Both the position numbers and the translations under genes were made by a program. Under the pieces are notes generated by a model. The model saw only the letters and a program-made list of their open reading frames with translations. It was not told where the DNA came from and ran no database searches. Shown here piece after piece: positions 17,445-26,650 of a DNA stretch of 64,000 bases (within the stretch, counting starts at the first letter, position 1; each line of letters opens with the position of its first letter). Source of the DNA: DAOTWP01 sp034435675 (GTDB lineage Bacteria > Chloroflexota > Anaerolineae > Aggregatilineales > Phototrophicaceae); contig DAOTWP010000096.1 in NCBI GenBank assembly GCA_034435675.1, positions 25,812 to 89,811 on the forward strand, written 5' to 3'.

Positions 17445-18422
17445 CTACGATATTGGCGGGGGTGGCGCGCTTTGCAATGGCTCATTGCGGCGTCCCAGCT
17501 TTCGCAGCCGGACAACCTGATTTCTAACCATAACGCTGCCAGCCCTGAATAGCTCTTTGGTCATGTACGGGATTCTGCGCGGTTTGAGGAAGTACCGAAG
17601 CACCACCCCATCACAGCGCAGCTTTTGCAGAAACCCAATGGGCGCACGATGAGTCCCGCGAATCTGTTCGATCAGACGCTGCCAGTCCGGTGCCTGTGCC
17701 TTTGCGCGTCCCCGATTCTTGGGGTCAAACCACGACGCCAGCAGGGCGCGTGTTCTGCCGAATGCCTCGGTAGAAATGCCGGCATGAATGCGGCGGTGAA
17801 ACAGTGATTCGTTGACTTCGTACAGCTTGCCCCAGACTGCCAGTTCGCCCAGCAGCACGCGGTCAGAGGCAACGTAAGCGCCCATCCAGCCGGTTTTGCG
17901 CAGTACGTCTGTGCGGATCAACCCAAAAATGGGGCTGCACTTGGGCGGCGCGCCAAAGACCCCTTTCAGGCGCTGCACCGGGCTGTCGTCCATCAGGTGA
18001 AAGCGGCTGTCATAGACTTCGATAATCTTGCCGTGATCGTCAATGTGCGTCACGATGGGATACGCCAGCACAATCTGCGCGTCTGCGTCCATCGCGCTGA
18101 CACAGCGTTCAATGAACGCAGGCAGACACAGGTCATCATGCGCTGCCCACTTGAAATACTCGCCGTGTGCTTCTTTCAAAACAAAGTTGTAGTTGGGCGC
18201 TGCGCCAATGTTGCTTTCCTGGGCGATGTAGCGAATGCGTGAGTCTGCGGCAGCATAACGCTTGCAAATATCTGCGGTGGCATCGGTGGAGGCATTGTCA
18301 GAAATGATCAACTCAAAGTCGGTGAACGTCTGCGCCAGAATTGATTGCAAGGTCTCTTCCAAAAACTGGGCACCGTTATAAACGGGCATACCGATCGTGA
18401 CACGCGGGGCACTGGTTGGCAT
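17445..18422 (-). CDS. Glycosyltransferase family 2
   Basis: A 325-residue GT-A enzyme with RVTIGMPVYNGAQFLEETLQ, FELIISDNASTDATADICKR and the acidic motif WAAHDDLCLP in place of a classical DxD. The GMPVYNG...SDNAST signature is that of the GT2 group common in capsule and O-antigen loci. The ATG at 18422 is preferred over a TTG three codons upstream because GAGGA lies at a suitable distance from the ATG and abuts the TTG. It is the first gene of the minus-strand glycan cluster; a promoter would be expected in the adjacent gap. Donor and acceptor are not predictable. Confidence 0.88.
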   Translation of the reverse strand: MPTSAPRVTIGMPVYNGAQFLEETLQSILAQTFTDFELIISDNASTDATADICKRYAAADSRIRYIAQESNIGAAPNYNFVLKEAHGEYFKWAAHDDLCLPAFIERCVSAMDADAQIVLAYPIVTHIDDHGKIIEVYDSRFHLMDDSPVQRLKGVFGAPPKCSPIFGLIRTDVLRKTGWMGAYVASDRVLLGELAVWGKLYEVNESLFHRRIHAGISTEAFGRTRALLASWFDPKNRGRAKAQAPDWQRLIEQIRGTHRAPIGFLQKLRCDGVVLRYFLKPRRIPYMTKELFRAGSVMVRNQVVRLRKLGRRNEPLQSAPPPPIS

Positions 18423-18431
18423 TTTCTTCAA

Positions 18432-19100
18432 TCCTCAGTTTGCAGCACGATACCCGGCAACCGCCTGCTCCAGAGCCGTTGCAGCGCCGTGAGCCGTGTG
18501 TTGTGGGTGGATACCGGATGATTGTTTGATGATAACATCCGCACATAACAACAAACCAAAAATGACCGGGTTGGTTGATTTAGGTTTCAGGTACGGCAAG
18601 CAGTAAACGCCTATTGTTTTTACGATAATCGTGCTGAGGGATAAATACAAGCGCAGTCATGCCAATAATTTATGAATTTTGTTGCCTATAAACACATACA
18701 TACCTTGCCGCTGCCTAAAGGATTGTTAGGTCAGGCATACTGATGACAATATTCGTTCTACTAACAGGCGGCGTTCTGCTGCAACTGCGGCGCTGCAACT
18801 GCTTACAAACCGCGTTCGCCAGGAAGTCCACCGAAACTTTTCACCCTGTTTTTGATCGTACACAGCGAGAACAGTGCAGCGCAAAGTCAGCGTGCGCCGC
18901 CTCAAGGGTTGAGCACGGCACGCCGCGCCCATGCCCCGCGCGGTTTCAGGCGCAGCGGTCGGCTTTTGCAAGCAGATGGCTGTTCGCAGCGCACTGTTCA
19001 CGCCGCCGCCGCATGAGGAACGCCCTACCCCTCACGCGCCGCGCTGCTGCCAACACCCGCGAACAGCCTTTTCAGTGATGCTTTAAGGAGAAAAGACAAC
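18432..19100. other. 669-base gap without a recognised gene
   Basis: This divergent gap separates the glycan cluster (minus strand) from the Asp-rich protein gene (plus strand). The left 300 bases are noticeably more A/T-rich and probably hold promoters for both sides. The right half is G/C-rich with short open frames on both strands that lack any recognisable protein character. A good ribosome binding site (AAGGAG, 19085-19090) serves the gene at 19101. I see no RNA gene. Confidence 0.5.
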
Positions 19101-20156
19101 ATGCAACCACAGCGTTCTACAAAATTCGTGTGGCTGTTGCTGGTCCTGCTGCTGGGCGCCACAGTTTTTGCCCTTTCCCCCACCAGCACCCCGGCAGCGG
19201 CGCAGGAAGCCACACCAGAGGCAACCCCAGAGACGCCGGCAACACCCCCGCCGCCGCAGGGGGCTGCCTATCTGGAACTGATCGGCATTGTTACGGCGTT
19301 CGACGCCACCACCCTGACGATCAACGGGCAGGTCATTGACATCAGCAGCGCGGACATTGACCTGCAACTGGCGGTGGGTGTGCTGGTGGAGGTACACGCC
19401 TGGCTGCTGGCAGACGGCAGCATCGTGGCATATGAAGTAGACCCATTCGATGATGACGACCTCGCCCCCGGCGAAATTGAGCTGATCGGCATTGTGACCG
19501 CCCTGGACGGGAACACGCTGACGCTGGGGGGACTGACGATTGACATCAGCACAGCGGTGATTGACGACGATGACACGCCGCTGCGCGTGGGCGTGCTGGT
19601 CGAAATCTACGCGGTGGTGTTCCCGGATGGCAGACTCGTGGCGCGGCTGGTAACGACTGAGGATGCTGCCAACGACGACGACGACGATGACGATAATGAT
19701 GACCGGAGCAGGTTTGCGCGCGGCGTGATTGTCATCATCGGCACACTGGACGATTTTGACGATGGCAGCATCATCATTGGCGGTCAGGTCATCATTATCG
19801 AGGTGGAGCTTGACCTGCCGCGTGTGATTGGCGCACGCTACGTGATCGAAATCCGTGTGGAAAATGCGAACTGGGTTGTCATTGCGATGCGCTTCTACCT
19901 GCCGGACGATGACCGCCGCGACGATGACGATGATGATGATGACAACCGCTGGCGCGATGACGACGATGACGACGACAATGGCAGCGGCAGCAATCCACCG
20001 CCTCCGGGCAGCGGCGGCGATGACGACGATGACCACGACAATGGCAGCGGCAGCAATCCACCGCCTCCGGGTGGTGGGGGCAGCGGCGATGACGACGATG
20101 ATGGCGGTGACGATGATGATGACGGCGATGAAGCCGGCGGCGATGACGACGATTAA
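19101..20156 (+). CDS. Secreted Asp-rich protein with three DUF5666-like modules
   Basis: A 351-residue protein. Residues ~8-34 form a signal peptide (WLLLVLLLGATVFAL, then AAAQ). A Thr/Pro/Glu linker follows, then three repeats of ~60 residues resembling DUF5666: YLELIGIVTAFDATTLTING, EIELIGIVTALDGNTLTLGG and a diverged VIVIIGTLDDFDDGSIIIGG. The last ~110 residues are extremely acidic, with runs of 4-8 Asp broken by NGSGSNPPPPG linkers. Such a tail would be disordered and could bind Ca2+ or other cations outside the cell; that is inference. The ATG follows AAGGAG at 10-base spacing. Base composition in the tail is dominated by GAY codons and internal DNA repeats. Confidence 0.8.
   Translation: MQPQRSTKFVWLLLVLLLGATVFALSPTSTPAAAQEATPEATPETPATPPPPQGAAYLELIGIVTAFDATTLTINGQVIDISSADIDLQLAVGVLVEVHAWLLADGSIVAYEVDPFDDDDLAPGEIELIGIVTALDGNTLTLGGLTIDISTAVIDDDDTPLRVGVLVEIYAVVFPDGRLVARLVTTEDAANDDDDDDDNDDRSRFARGVIVIIGTLDDFDDGSIIIGGQVIIIEVELDLPRVIGARYVIEIRVENANWVVIAMRFYLPDDDRRDDDDDDDDNRWRDDDDDDDNGSGSNPPPPGSGGDDDDDHDNGSGSNPPPPGGGGSGDDDDDGGDDDDDGDEAGGDDDD
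19972..20071 (+). repeat. 37-base direct repeat inside the Asp-rich tail
   Basis: A 37-base unit occurs identically at 19972-20008 and 20035-20071. It encodes the DNGSGSNPPPPG linker of the acidic tail. Identical DNA, not just protein, points to recent internal duplication or slippage, so the tail length probably varies between strains. Confidence 0.75.
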
Positions 20157-20171
20157 ATCCTGAGCGAGCAG

Positions 20172-20203
20172 GCGAGGGCGGGGCAGTGTGCCTGCGCCCT
20201 CGC
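20172..20203 (+). terminator. Hairpin after the Asp-rich protein gene
   Basis: An 8-base outer stem (GCGAGGGC / GCCCTCGC) encloses a second possible helix (GCAG / CTGC). It starts 16 bases after the stop at 20156. There is no strong U-tract, but position and stability fit an intrinsic terminator. Confidence 0.5.
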
Positions 20204-20384
20204 AGCGTTCCTTCGATCCTTCGATACAGGCAGGCGTGCCGTGCATGTCTGCCTGCACTGCTGCCTGCTTCCCAGACCAATTCACGACATCCCCGGACGA
20301 TTTCTGCTAAAATGGATGCCAATCATCAGGGATCACCGCAGGTGGCGGCAGCGCCCCTGCCGTGATACAAACAGGAGAAACCGA

Positions 20385-21416
20385 GTGTCAAGAGCCTCAA
20401 CGGTTGCCCAACTCCTCAACGAACTCCGCAGTCCGGATCGCTACAAACGCCGTAATGCACAGGTACGCCTGACCCAGCTAGGCTGGCAGGAAACCGTGCC
20501 CGCCCTGCTGGAAGCGCTGAACGACAAAAACTGGGAAGTACGCATGTTGATTGTGGAGGCGCTGGGCATAATTGGCGATATTGCCGCCATCTCGCAGTTA
20601 ATCAACGTGCTGCGGCAGGACAAAAGCATTCGTGTGCGCAAAGCCGCCGCGCTGGCGCTGGGGTCGCTGGGGGATGCAGTTGCCGTGCCCGCACTGGTGA
20701 ATGCGCTGCTCGATGATGACAACGCGCAGGTACGCCGGGCAGCAGCGGCAGTGCTGGGCGAAATGCAGGCTCCCGAAGCGATTAGCGGGTTGTCACAGGC
20801 GCTGCTGCGCGATGACAACGTGCCTGTGCGCCGTGCCGTCGCCAAAGCACTGGGTGTGATCCGTGATGCCGGTGCGATCAAAGCGCTGGTCGAGGCGCTG
20901 CTGCACGACGACAACAGTTATGTGCGCTATCACGCGGCGCAAGCGCTGGGCAGTATCGGTGATGATGCTGCCAGCGGCGCCCTCACCCGCGCGCTGCTGT
21001 ACGACGACAACAGCTATGTGCGCTGGGCGGCTGCCGGGGCGCTGGGGGTGCTGCAAGATACCAGCGCGCAGCTCAGCCTCATCGACGCGCTGCTGAATGA
21101 CGAGAGCAGCTATGTGCGCCATGCCGCCGCCGGGGCGCTGGGCTTGCTCGGTGATGAGGAGGCAGTTGCCGGGCTGCTGCAGGCGCTGGTCCATGACCAG
21201 AACGAATTTGTACGCATGGCGGTGATCGAAGCGCTGGGCGAGATGGGCGAGATCGCCGTACAGGGCATTCTGCTGGCGCTGACCAATGAGAATGACGACC
21301 TGCGCCGCGCGGCATTTTATGTGCTGCAATGGATTACGGTGGATGTGCGCGGCATGCCCGCCGATGAACTGCCACAGGAATATGGACCGCTGGATATTAC
21401 GCAGTGGCTGAACTGA
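20385..21416 (+). CDS. HEAT-repeat protein (PBS-lyase HEAT-like)
   Basis: The start is taken as GTG at 20385, since AGGAG lies 7 bases upstream; a longer open frame to 20241 lacks such a site. The 343-residue product is almost entirely ~31-residue helical repeats such as VPALLEALNDKNWEVRMLIVE, AVPALVNALLDDDNAQVRRA and IKALVEALLHDDNSYVRYHA. About nine repeats are visible. These are PBS-lyase-type HEAT repeats, which form a curved solenoid for protein-protein contacts. No catalytic motif is visible. Several repeats are nearly identical, indicating internal duplication. The same repeat type occurs in the TIR-NACHT protein at 57371-61552, but no direct link is implied by position. Confidence 0.85.
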   Translation: MSRASTVAQLLNELRSPDRYKRRNAQVRLTQLGWQETVPALLEALNDKNWEVRMLIVEALGIIGDIAAISQLINVLRQDKSIRVRKAAALALGSLGDAVAVPALVNALLDDDNAQVRRAAAAVLGEMQAPEAISGLSQALLRDDNVPVRRAVAKALGVIRDAGAIKALVEALLHDDNSYVRYHAAQALGSIGDDAASGALTRALLYDDNSYVRWAAAGALGVLQDTSAQLSLIDALLNDESSYVRHAAAGALGLLGDEEAVAGLLQALVHDQNEFVRMAVIEALGEMGEIAVQGILLALTNENDDLRRAAFYVLQWITVDVRGMPADELPQEYGPLDITQWLN

Positions 21417-21540
21417 TGCCCCGCGCCCGGTAAACTGCCGGGCGGACCGGTGTTGGGGGAGGGCGGCGCAGCAGGTCGCCCCACCCACGCTTAAATTGCC
21501 GCGTAAAAAATCGCGCGATTTATTAACCCGCGAATTACCA

Positions 21541-21552
21541 GTATTTAAATAC
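21541..21552. promoter_or_regulatory. 12-base perfect palindrome upstream of the sugar ABC operon
   Basis: GTATTTAAATAC is a perfect palindrome in an A/T-rich stretch ~130 bases before the binding-protein start. It could be an operator or part of a promoter region. No regulator is encoded next to it. Confidence 0.3.
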
Positions 21553-21682
21553 CGCTTAAATGGCAAATGATGGTGGCTTAACCCGTCCTTGCTAGATTTC
21601 CCACTGGTCAACTGTGGGGCACAAAACAGTTGACCAAAGTTCCCCAAAATGGGTCAAACAAATACCAGGAGAACACAAAACA

Positions 21683-23095
21683 ATGATGCGTAAAGTTCTG
21701 TCTATGCTGGTGCTGCTCGCTGCACTGGCACTGCTGCTGGCGCCTGCCGCAGCACAGGATCAAATCGAAGTTGAAATGTGGCAGATTTTCAGCGACCAGC
21801 GCCTCGACTTCCTGAATGACCGCGTTGCCGCTTTCCAGGAAGCATACCCCAATATCACCGTCAACGTGCGCACTTTCGGCAGCTATGAAGAACTGATCCA
21901 GCAGTACGAACTGGCATTCGAATCCGGTGAACAGCCGGAAATCGCCCAGCTCTTCGAAGTCGGCACGCAGTTCGCGCGTGACAGCGGCTACTTCGCCTCG
22001 GTGGCAGATCTGGTTGCCGGGCGTGAAGAAATTCTGGGTCAGGCGGTTAACTTCGACGACATCGTGCCGGTGGTTTCCGGCTATTACACGGTTGACGGTG
22101 TGTTCACCTCGATGCCCTGGAATACCTCGACCCCAATCATGTATGCCAACATGGACATGCTGGTGGAAGCCGGTGTGATTGACAGCGTGGACGCGGTTGA
22201 CCAACTGCCCGCCACCTGGCAGGAACTGGAAGCCGCCTGCGCCGCCGTGCTCGAAAACACCGCTGCCAGCAACTGCATGACCTGGCCTAATCATGGCTGG
22301 TTCTACGAACAGTGGCTGGCGCAGCAGAATGCCGACCTGGTCAACAACGGCAACGGGCGTGACGCGCGTGCCAGTGAAGTGCTGCTGACCAGCGATGCTT
22401 CTCTGAACACCGTCGCCTGGTGGCAGAACATGTACGACAATGGCTACTATCTGTATACCGGCGTCCAGCGCGACTGGGGCGGCACGGAACAGGCGCTGCA
22501 CGGCGGTCAGGTGGCGTTCATCATCACTTCCAGTGCCAGCGCACGCGGTATCCAGGACACTGCCGCCGAAACCGGCTACACCGTCCGCACCGCCCGCATG
22601 CCCTATGATGGCGAAATCGGCTGGACCGGTAATATCATTGGTGGCGCGACCCTGTGGGTGACTGCCGGGCTGGATCAGGCAGTGACTGACGCGACCCTGG
22701 CATGGCTGCTGTTCATGACCAACACCGAAAGCGCCGCCTGCTGGCACACCGCCTCTGGCTACATCCCGCTGCGCTTAAGCGCTATCGAAGTGCTGGAAAA
22801 CCCCAGCGCCGATGTCAACAGTGTGTGGGATGGCAGCGCCTGCGTGCCTGGTGAAGGCAACTGGTTCGAAGCGAACCCGAATTTCTTCACCGCCAGCGAC
22901 CAACTGGGCAGCAGCACCGTGACCACCGCCACGCAGGGTGCATTGTTCGGCACATTCATCCCCACCCGCGACATCGTCACCCAGGCAATCGAAGAAATCA
23001 TGCTCCAGGGTCTGGATCCGGTGGCGCGCATGGAAGAGGCGAAGGCAGCCGCAGACGACCTGCTGGCGACCTATAACGAAGACTTCGCCCAGTAA
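21683..23095 (+). CDS. Sugar ABC transporter substrate-binding protein (family 1, UgpB-like)
   Basis: The start is the first of two adjacent ATGs at 21683, 11 bases after AGGAG; this gives 470 residues. A signal peptide (residues ~1-21, MMRKVLSMLVLLAALALLLA, then AAAQ) has no lipobox Cys. The mature part begins IEVEMWQIFSDQRLDFLNDRV and contains FQEAYPNITVNVRTFGSYEE, VDGVFTSMPWNTSTPIMYAN and ATLAWLLFMTN. These are hallmarks of CUT1 family solute-binding proteins, close in style to UgpB (glycerol-3-phosphate or oligosaccharides). It delivers substrate to the two permeases downstream. Without a lipid anchor it must be retained in some other way or be released. Substrate not predictable. Confidence 0.9.
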   Translation: MMRKVLSMLVLLAALALLLAPAAAQDQIEVEMWQIFSDQRLDFLNDRVAAFQEAYPNITVNVRTFGSYEELIQQYELAFESGEQPEIAQLFEVGTQFARDSGYFASVADLVAGREEILGQAVNFDDIVPVVSGYYTVDGVFTSMPWNTSTPIMYANMDMLVEAGVIDSVDAVDQLPATWQELEAACAAVLENTAASNCMTWPNHGWFYEQWLAQQNADLVNNGNGRDARASEVLLTSDASLNTVAWWQNMYDNGYYLYTGVQRDWGGTEQALHGGQVAFIITSSASARGIQDTAAETGYTVRTARMPYDGEIGWTGNIIGGATLWVTAGLDQAVTDATLAWLLFMTNTESAACWHTASGYIPLRLSAIEVLENPSADVNSVWDGSACVPGEGNWFEANPNFFTASDQLGSSTVTTATQGALFGTFIPTRDIVTQAIEEIMLQGLDPVARMEEAKAAADDLLATYNEDFAQ

Positions 23096-23148
23096 TTCTG
23101 GCGACATTCTCAAGCACCGGGTTTAACCCGCGTGTGCAGTATGGTTCG

Positions 23149-23185
23149 GTAGGGGAGGGTGGCTAACGCTTAGACCCTCCCCTAC
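23149..23185 (+). terminator. Intra-operon hairpin after the binding-protein gene
   Basis: A 12-base perfect stem (GTAGGGGAGGGT and complement) with a 13-base loop is followed by TGTTTATGG. It lies 54 bases after the binding-protein stop and before the permeases. A partial terminator or mRNA stabiliser here would raise binding-protein output over the permeases, a common arrangement in ABC operons. It also belongs to the G/C palindrome family seen at 2160. Confidence 0.55.
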
Positions 23186-23380
23186 TGTTTATGGTTGAGA
23201 ACCTATCCATAAACCTGTCTTTTTGAACCAGGGGATGATGCTCTTTAAGAAAATAATCAGGTTACCGCTAGGGTTGAAGCATGCTTCCTCCAACCCTGCG
23301 AAAAACGTTATTCGATTAAATTTTTGAATTGCATAATCCCCTGATCCGGGTTTAGGGCTAGATATTAAGGAAGGTTAGAC

Positions 23381-24745
23381 ATGGCTGAAAATCTTCCCCT
23401 GATACTCACGCTGCTGACTGCCGCTGCCGGTGGCTTAATTCTGGGCGGGCTGTTCTGGCGCAGCAAACGCAGCGTACTGCTGGGGCTGCTGGCAGGCGCG
23501 GCTGCCGGGGCGCTGGGACCGCAGTTCTTTATGCTGCCGCTGGATTACTGCCCTTTCGTGCCCGAAAACCAGATGTCCTTCACGGTGCAGGCATTTGACC
23601 AGCCGCACAGCGCCGCGCTGCTGGCTCCCCCGGCAGTTGCAGAACAGGTCGGCATCACGCGGCTGGGTCCCAGTATCCAGTTCGCGGTTAACTCGGTGCT
23701 GCTGCTGGCGGTCGGGTTAATCGTGGTTGGGCTGCTGATTGGACTCGTGGCGGCGGTGTGGGTGCTGCGCTGGTATTCCGCCGGGCGTCCGCTGCGGGCA
23801 CAGCTCGCGCCGCTGCCGGGCATGTTTCGCAGCGGGTGGGGCACGCCCTGGCTGCTGCTGCTGCCCACGCTGGTAGTGCTGATCCTGTTCTCTTACATCC
23901 CCACAACGCAGACGTTTGCGTTGTCCACCACACGCCTGACACGCGGGGCGGATGCACGCCTTGTGCCGGAATGCCTGGATAACTTCGCCGATCTGTTCGG
24001 GGAAGGCACCTATCAGGTGTTCAGCGGTGGGCAGGTGTTTGCCAGCAGCACGCCCTATCTGAATACCTTCACCACCAGCTTTGTCATGGCTTTCCTGATC
24101 GTCGTGCTGGCGATTGCCGTGTCGCTGCTGATTGCGCTGATGGCATACCAGCCGATCAGGGGTGGGCGCTACTACCGCGCGCTGCTGGTCTGGCCCTATG
24201 CGCTGTCGCCGGTGGCGGCGGGCATTCTGTTTTACTTCCTCTTCAACCCGGTCGTCGGGCTGTTCAACCAACCGTTACAGGCTGCCGGGCTGGACTGGCG
24301 CACCAACACCAGCATGGCGGTGTGGACGGTGGTGCTGGTCAGCGTGTGGAATTCGCTGGGCTTCAACATCCTCTTTTATATCGCCGGGCTGCAAAACGTC
24401 CCCAAAGACCTGCTCGAAGCCGCCTCGATTGACGGCGCGAACGCCTGGCAGCGCTTCCGGCGCATCACCCTGCCGATGCTCTCGCCGATCACCTTCTTCC
24501 TGCTGATCACCAACCTGACTTACGCTTTCTTCGAGACCTTCGGGGTGATTGACGCGCTGTTTCTGGGGTCGGGCGGTCCGCTGGGCGCGGCGAACAACAT
24601 GATCTTCAGCATTTACGATACTGCCGTGCGCGTGCGCGACATTGGCGCGGCGTCGGCACAGTCTATTATCCTGCTGGTAGTCGTGATTGCGCTTACGGTT
24701 TACCAGTTCCGCACTACCGGGCGGCGCGTCAATTACGGAGTCTAG
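23381..24745 (+). CDS. Sugar ABC transporter permease (UgpA/MalF-like) with N-terminal extension
   Basis: This 454-residue inner-membrane permease has an EAA loop near the C-terminus (EAASIDGANAWQRFRRITLP) that docks the ATPase. The region YALSPVAAGILFYFLFNPVVG and the final helices are typical of the CUT1 MalF/UgpA group. About 150 extra N-terminal residues contain two or three additional membrane helices and a periplasmic segment before the canonical TPWLLLLPTLVVLILFSYIP start. This is longer than the usual ~300 residues. The ATG at 23381 follows GGAAGG. The next permease begins three bases after its stop. No ATPase gene is adjacent; a shared MsmX/UgpC-type ATPase encoded elsewhere is likely. 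Confidence 0.9.
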   Translation: MAENLPLILTLLTAAAGGLILGGLFWRSKRSVLLGLLAGAAAGALGPQFFMLPLDYCPFVPENQMSFTVQAFDQPHSAALLAPPAVAEQVGITRLGPSIQFAVNSVLLLAVGLIVVGLLIGLVAAVWVLRWYSAGRPLRAQLAPLPGMFRSGWGTPWLLLLPTLVVLILFSYIPTTQTFALSTTRLTRGADARLVPECLDNFADLFGEGTYQVFSGGQVFASSTPYLNTFTTSFVMAFLIVVLAIAVSLLIALMAYQPIRGGRYYRALLVWPYALSPVAAGILFYFLFNPVVGLFNQPLQAAGLDWRTNTSMAVWTVVLVSVWNSLGFNILFYIAGLQNVPKDLLEAASIDGANAWQRFRRITLPMLSPITFFLLITNLTYAFFETFGVIDALFLGSGGPLGAANNMIFSIYDTAVRVRDIGAASAQSIILLVVVIALTVYQFRTTGRRVNYGV

Positions 24746-24748
24746 ACG

Positions 24749-25624
24749 ATGGCAGAAGAACAGGTTTTGACGACAGTTGTCGAAGCGCGGGCAGCAGCAG
24801 CGGCACGCCCCCTGCGCATGGCATGGCTGCCCCAGCGCTGGTACGCGCATGTGATTCTGTGGATTGCCTGTATTATCATCGGCTTTCCACTGTTTTATGC
24901 GCTGATTATCGCCACACAGAGCAACGCGCAGTTCTTCGCCAAATCGTTTATTCCGGGCAGTTCGCTGCTGGACAATTTCAACGTGGTCTGGAATGCGCGC
25001 GGGCTGGGCGGTTATATGTTCGCCAGCACGCTGGTCGCGGTGCTGGTGGCGGGCGGTAAAACGGTGCTGTCGCTGCTGGCAGGGCTGGCATTCGTCTATT
25101 TCCGCTTTCCGGGCAAGTGGCTGGTGTTTGGCTTTGTGCTGGTCACGCTGATGATGCCAATTGAGACGATGGCGGTGGCGCTGTTTCGCATCGTGTCCGG
25201 CTTCGGTTGGGGCAGCAGCTATGCCGGGCTGGTGCTGCCGCTGCTGGCAAGCGCAACAGGCACATTTTTGTTCCGCCAGCATTTCGCCAGCATCCCGCCG
25301 GAACTGTCCGAGGCGGCGCAGTTGGACGGCGCAACCCCCTTGCAGTTCCTGTTCCGTGTGCTGATCCCGATTAGCTGGAACACCATCGGCGCGCTGGTGG
25401 TCATTCAGTTCCTGTACGCCTGGAATCTGTACCTGTGGCCCCGTATGCTCGATACGCCGGTGGTGCAGATCGGGCTGCGTTCGCTGGTGGCGGGCGCAGA
25501 GTCGGGCGACACCTATGGACCGATTATGCTCGGCGCGGTGATCGCCAGCCTGCCGCCGCTGGTCGTCTTTCTGGCGCTGCAAAAGCAGTTCATGAGCGGC
25601 TTCGCCCTCACGCGCGATAAATAG
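24749..25624 (+). CDS. Sugar ABC transporter permease (UgpE/MalG-like)
   Basis: A 291-residue six-helix permease starting three bases after the upstream permease. It has the ATQSNAQFFAKSFIPG segment after helix 1 and MMPIETMAVALFRIVSGFGW. The EAA loop reads SEAAQLDGATPLQFLFRVLIP. It ends with ALQKQFMSGFALTRDK; the QKxFxxGxxxGxxK C-terminus is typical of MalG/UgpE proteins. It forms the heterodimeric channel with the product of 23381-24745 and would couple to an ATPase encoded elsewhere. Together with 21683-23095 it completes a CUT1 importer lacking its own ATPase. Confidence 0.92.
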   Translation: MAEEQVLTTVVEARAAAAARPLRMAWLPQRWYAHVILWIACIIIGFPLFYALIIATQSNAQFFAKSFIPGSSLLDNFNVVWNARGLGGYMFASTLVAVLVAGGKTVLSLLAGLAFVYFRFPGKWLVFGFVLVTLMMPIETMAVALFRIVSGFGWGSSYAGLVLPLLASATGTFLFRQHFASIPPELSEAAQLDGATPLQFLFRVLIPISWNTIGALVVIQFLYAWNLYLWPRMLDTPVVQIGLRSLVAGAESGDTYGPIMLGAVIASLPPLVVFLALQKQFMSGFALTRDK

Positions 25625-25753
25625 GGGCACAGGGCAAACGCCACAGGACACGGGAGCGTCTGTGCCGCTTGCGCGCCAAAAGCGTTATAATCGGTGCGGC
25701 AAATGACGCACGGGCAGGACAACCCTTGTCCCGCCGACGGGAGGAGATGGCTG

Positions 25754-26650
25754 ATGAATTGGATCCCAGGAATTGACGTTTCGCGCTGGCAGGGTGACAT
25801 TGACTGGCGCCAGGTGGCGGATGCAGGCTACAAGTTCGCCATGATTCGCGCGACAGTTGGCGATTATTACACTGACCCGCGTTTTTATATCAACTGGAAC
25901 GACGCCAGAGAAGCCGGGCTGTTCGTCTCCGCCTATCATGTGGTAGTGCCCAAAAACAGCATTTACTCGCAGGTCAACCGGCTGCTGGATGTGCTGGGGG
26001 ATCGCCAGCCTGATCTGCCGCTGGTGATGGATATCGAACGGCATGACCGCGTCAGCCGGGCACAGTTGACCGCCAACATTCAGGGTTGTTTGCAGCGCAT
26101 CGAACAGCACGACGGACGCCGCCCGGTGATCTACACCGCCAAATGGTTCTGGGACAACCCCGATTACATTATCAATTATGAGGAATGGGCGGAATACGAC
26201 CTGTGGGTGGCGAATTATGTTGAAGACCCCATAAAAGAACACCCCGCGCTGCCCCGACCCTGGACAGACTGGAAATTCTGGCAGTATACCGACAAGGGTG
26301 ATGTGCCCGGCATTAAGGGCAATTGTGACCTGAACTGGTTCGCCGGCAGCCTGGAAGATATGCTCGAATACGGCAAGCGCCAGGCAGTGCCTAAGCCTGC
26401 CGAACCGGAATCGCTGCCGGTGGAACTGGCAGAAGAAAAGCCAAAGCCCGCTATCCGCGCGCGCGTGCTGGCGGACAACGTCAACGTGCGCAGTGGTCCG
26501 GGCGTGCAGTATCTGCGTGTGGACAAGCTCAAACAGGGCGAAGTTATCACCCTGCGCGACATCACGGGCAAAGAAATCTGGGTGGAAATTGAACCGGACA
26601 AATGGGTCGCTATGATTTTCAATGGTGAGCGTTTCCTCGAACTGGAATAG
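25754..26650 (+). CDS. GH25 lysozyme with C-terminal SH3 domain
   Basis: The start is the ATG at 25754, seven bases after GAGGAG; this gives 298 residues. Residues ~4-210 form a glycoside hydrolase 25 (Chalaropsis-type muramidase) domain: PGIDVSRWQGDIDW, LVMDIERHD with the catalytic Asp/Glu, RRPVIYTAKWFW and WQYTDKGDVPGIKGNCDLNW. The C-terminal ~65 residues form a bacterial SH3 domain (ADNVNVRSGPGVQYLRVDKL), usually a cell-wall binding module. The enzyme should cleave the beta-1,4 bond between MurNAc and GlcNAc. No signal peptide is visible, so secretion would need another route. A TATAAT lies at 25686-25691. Confidence 0.88.
   Translation: MNWIPGIDVSRWQGDIDWRQVADAGYKFAMIRATVGDYYTDPRFYINWNDAREAGLFVSAYHVVVPKNSIYSQVNRLLDVLGDRQPDLPLVMDIERHDRVSRAQLTANIQGCLQRIEQHDGRRPVIYTAKWFWDNPDYIINYEEWAEYDLWVANYVEDPIKEHPALPRPWTDWKFWQYTDKGDVPGIKGNCDLNWFAGSLEDMLEYGKRQAVPKPAEPESLPVELAEEKPKPAIRARVLADNVNVRSGPGVQYLRVDKLKQGEVITLRDITGKEIWVEIEPDKWVAMIFNGERFLELE

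Noticed and set aside
18743..19078. 111-codon plus-strand frame in the gap before the Asp-rich gene
   Set aside because: No ribosome binding site or domain; Arg/Ala/Cys-rich composition of a random GC-rich frame.
19083..20285. 400-codon minus-strand frame opposite the Asp-rich gene
   Set aside because: Its runs of Val/Ile/His are the complement of GAY codons. The plus-strand frame has a signal peptide, domain repeats and a good ribosome binding site.
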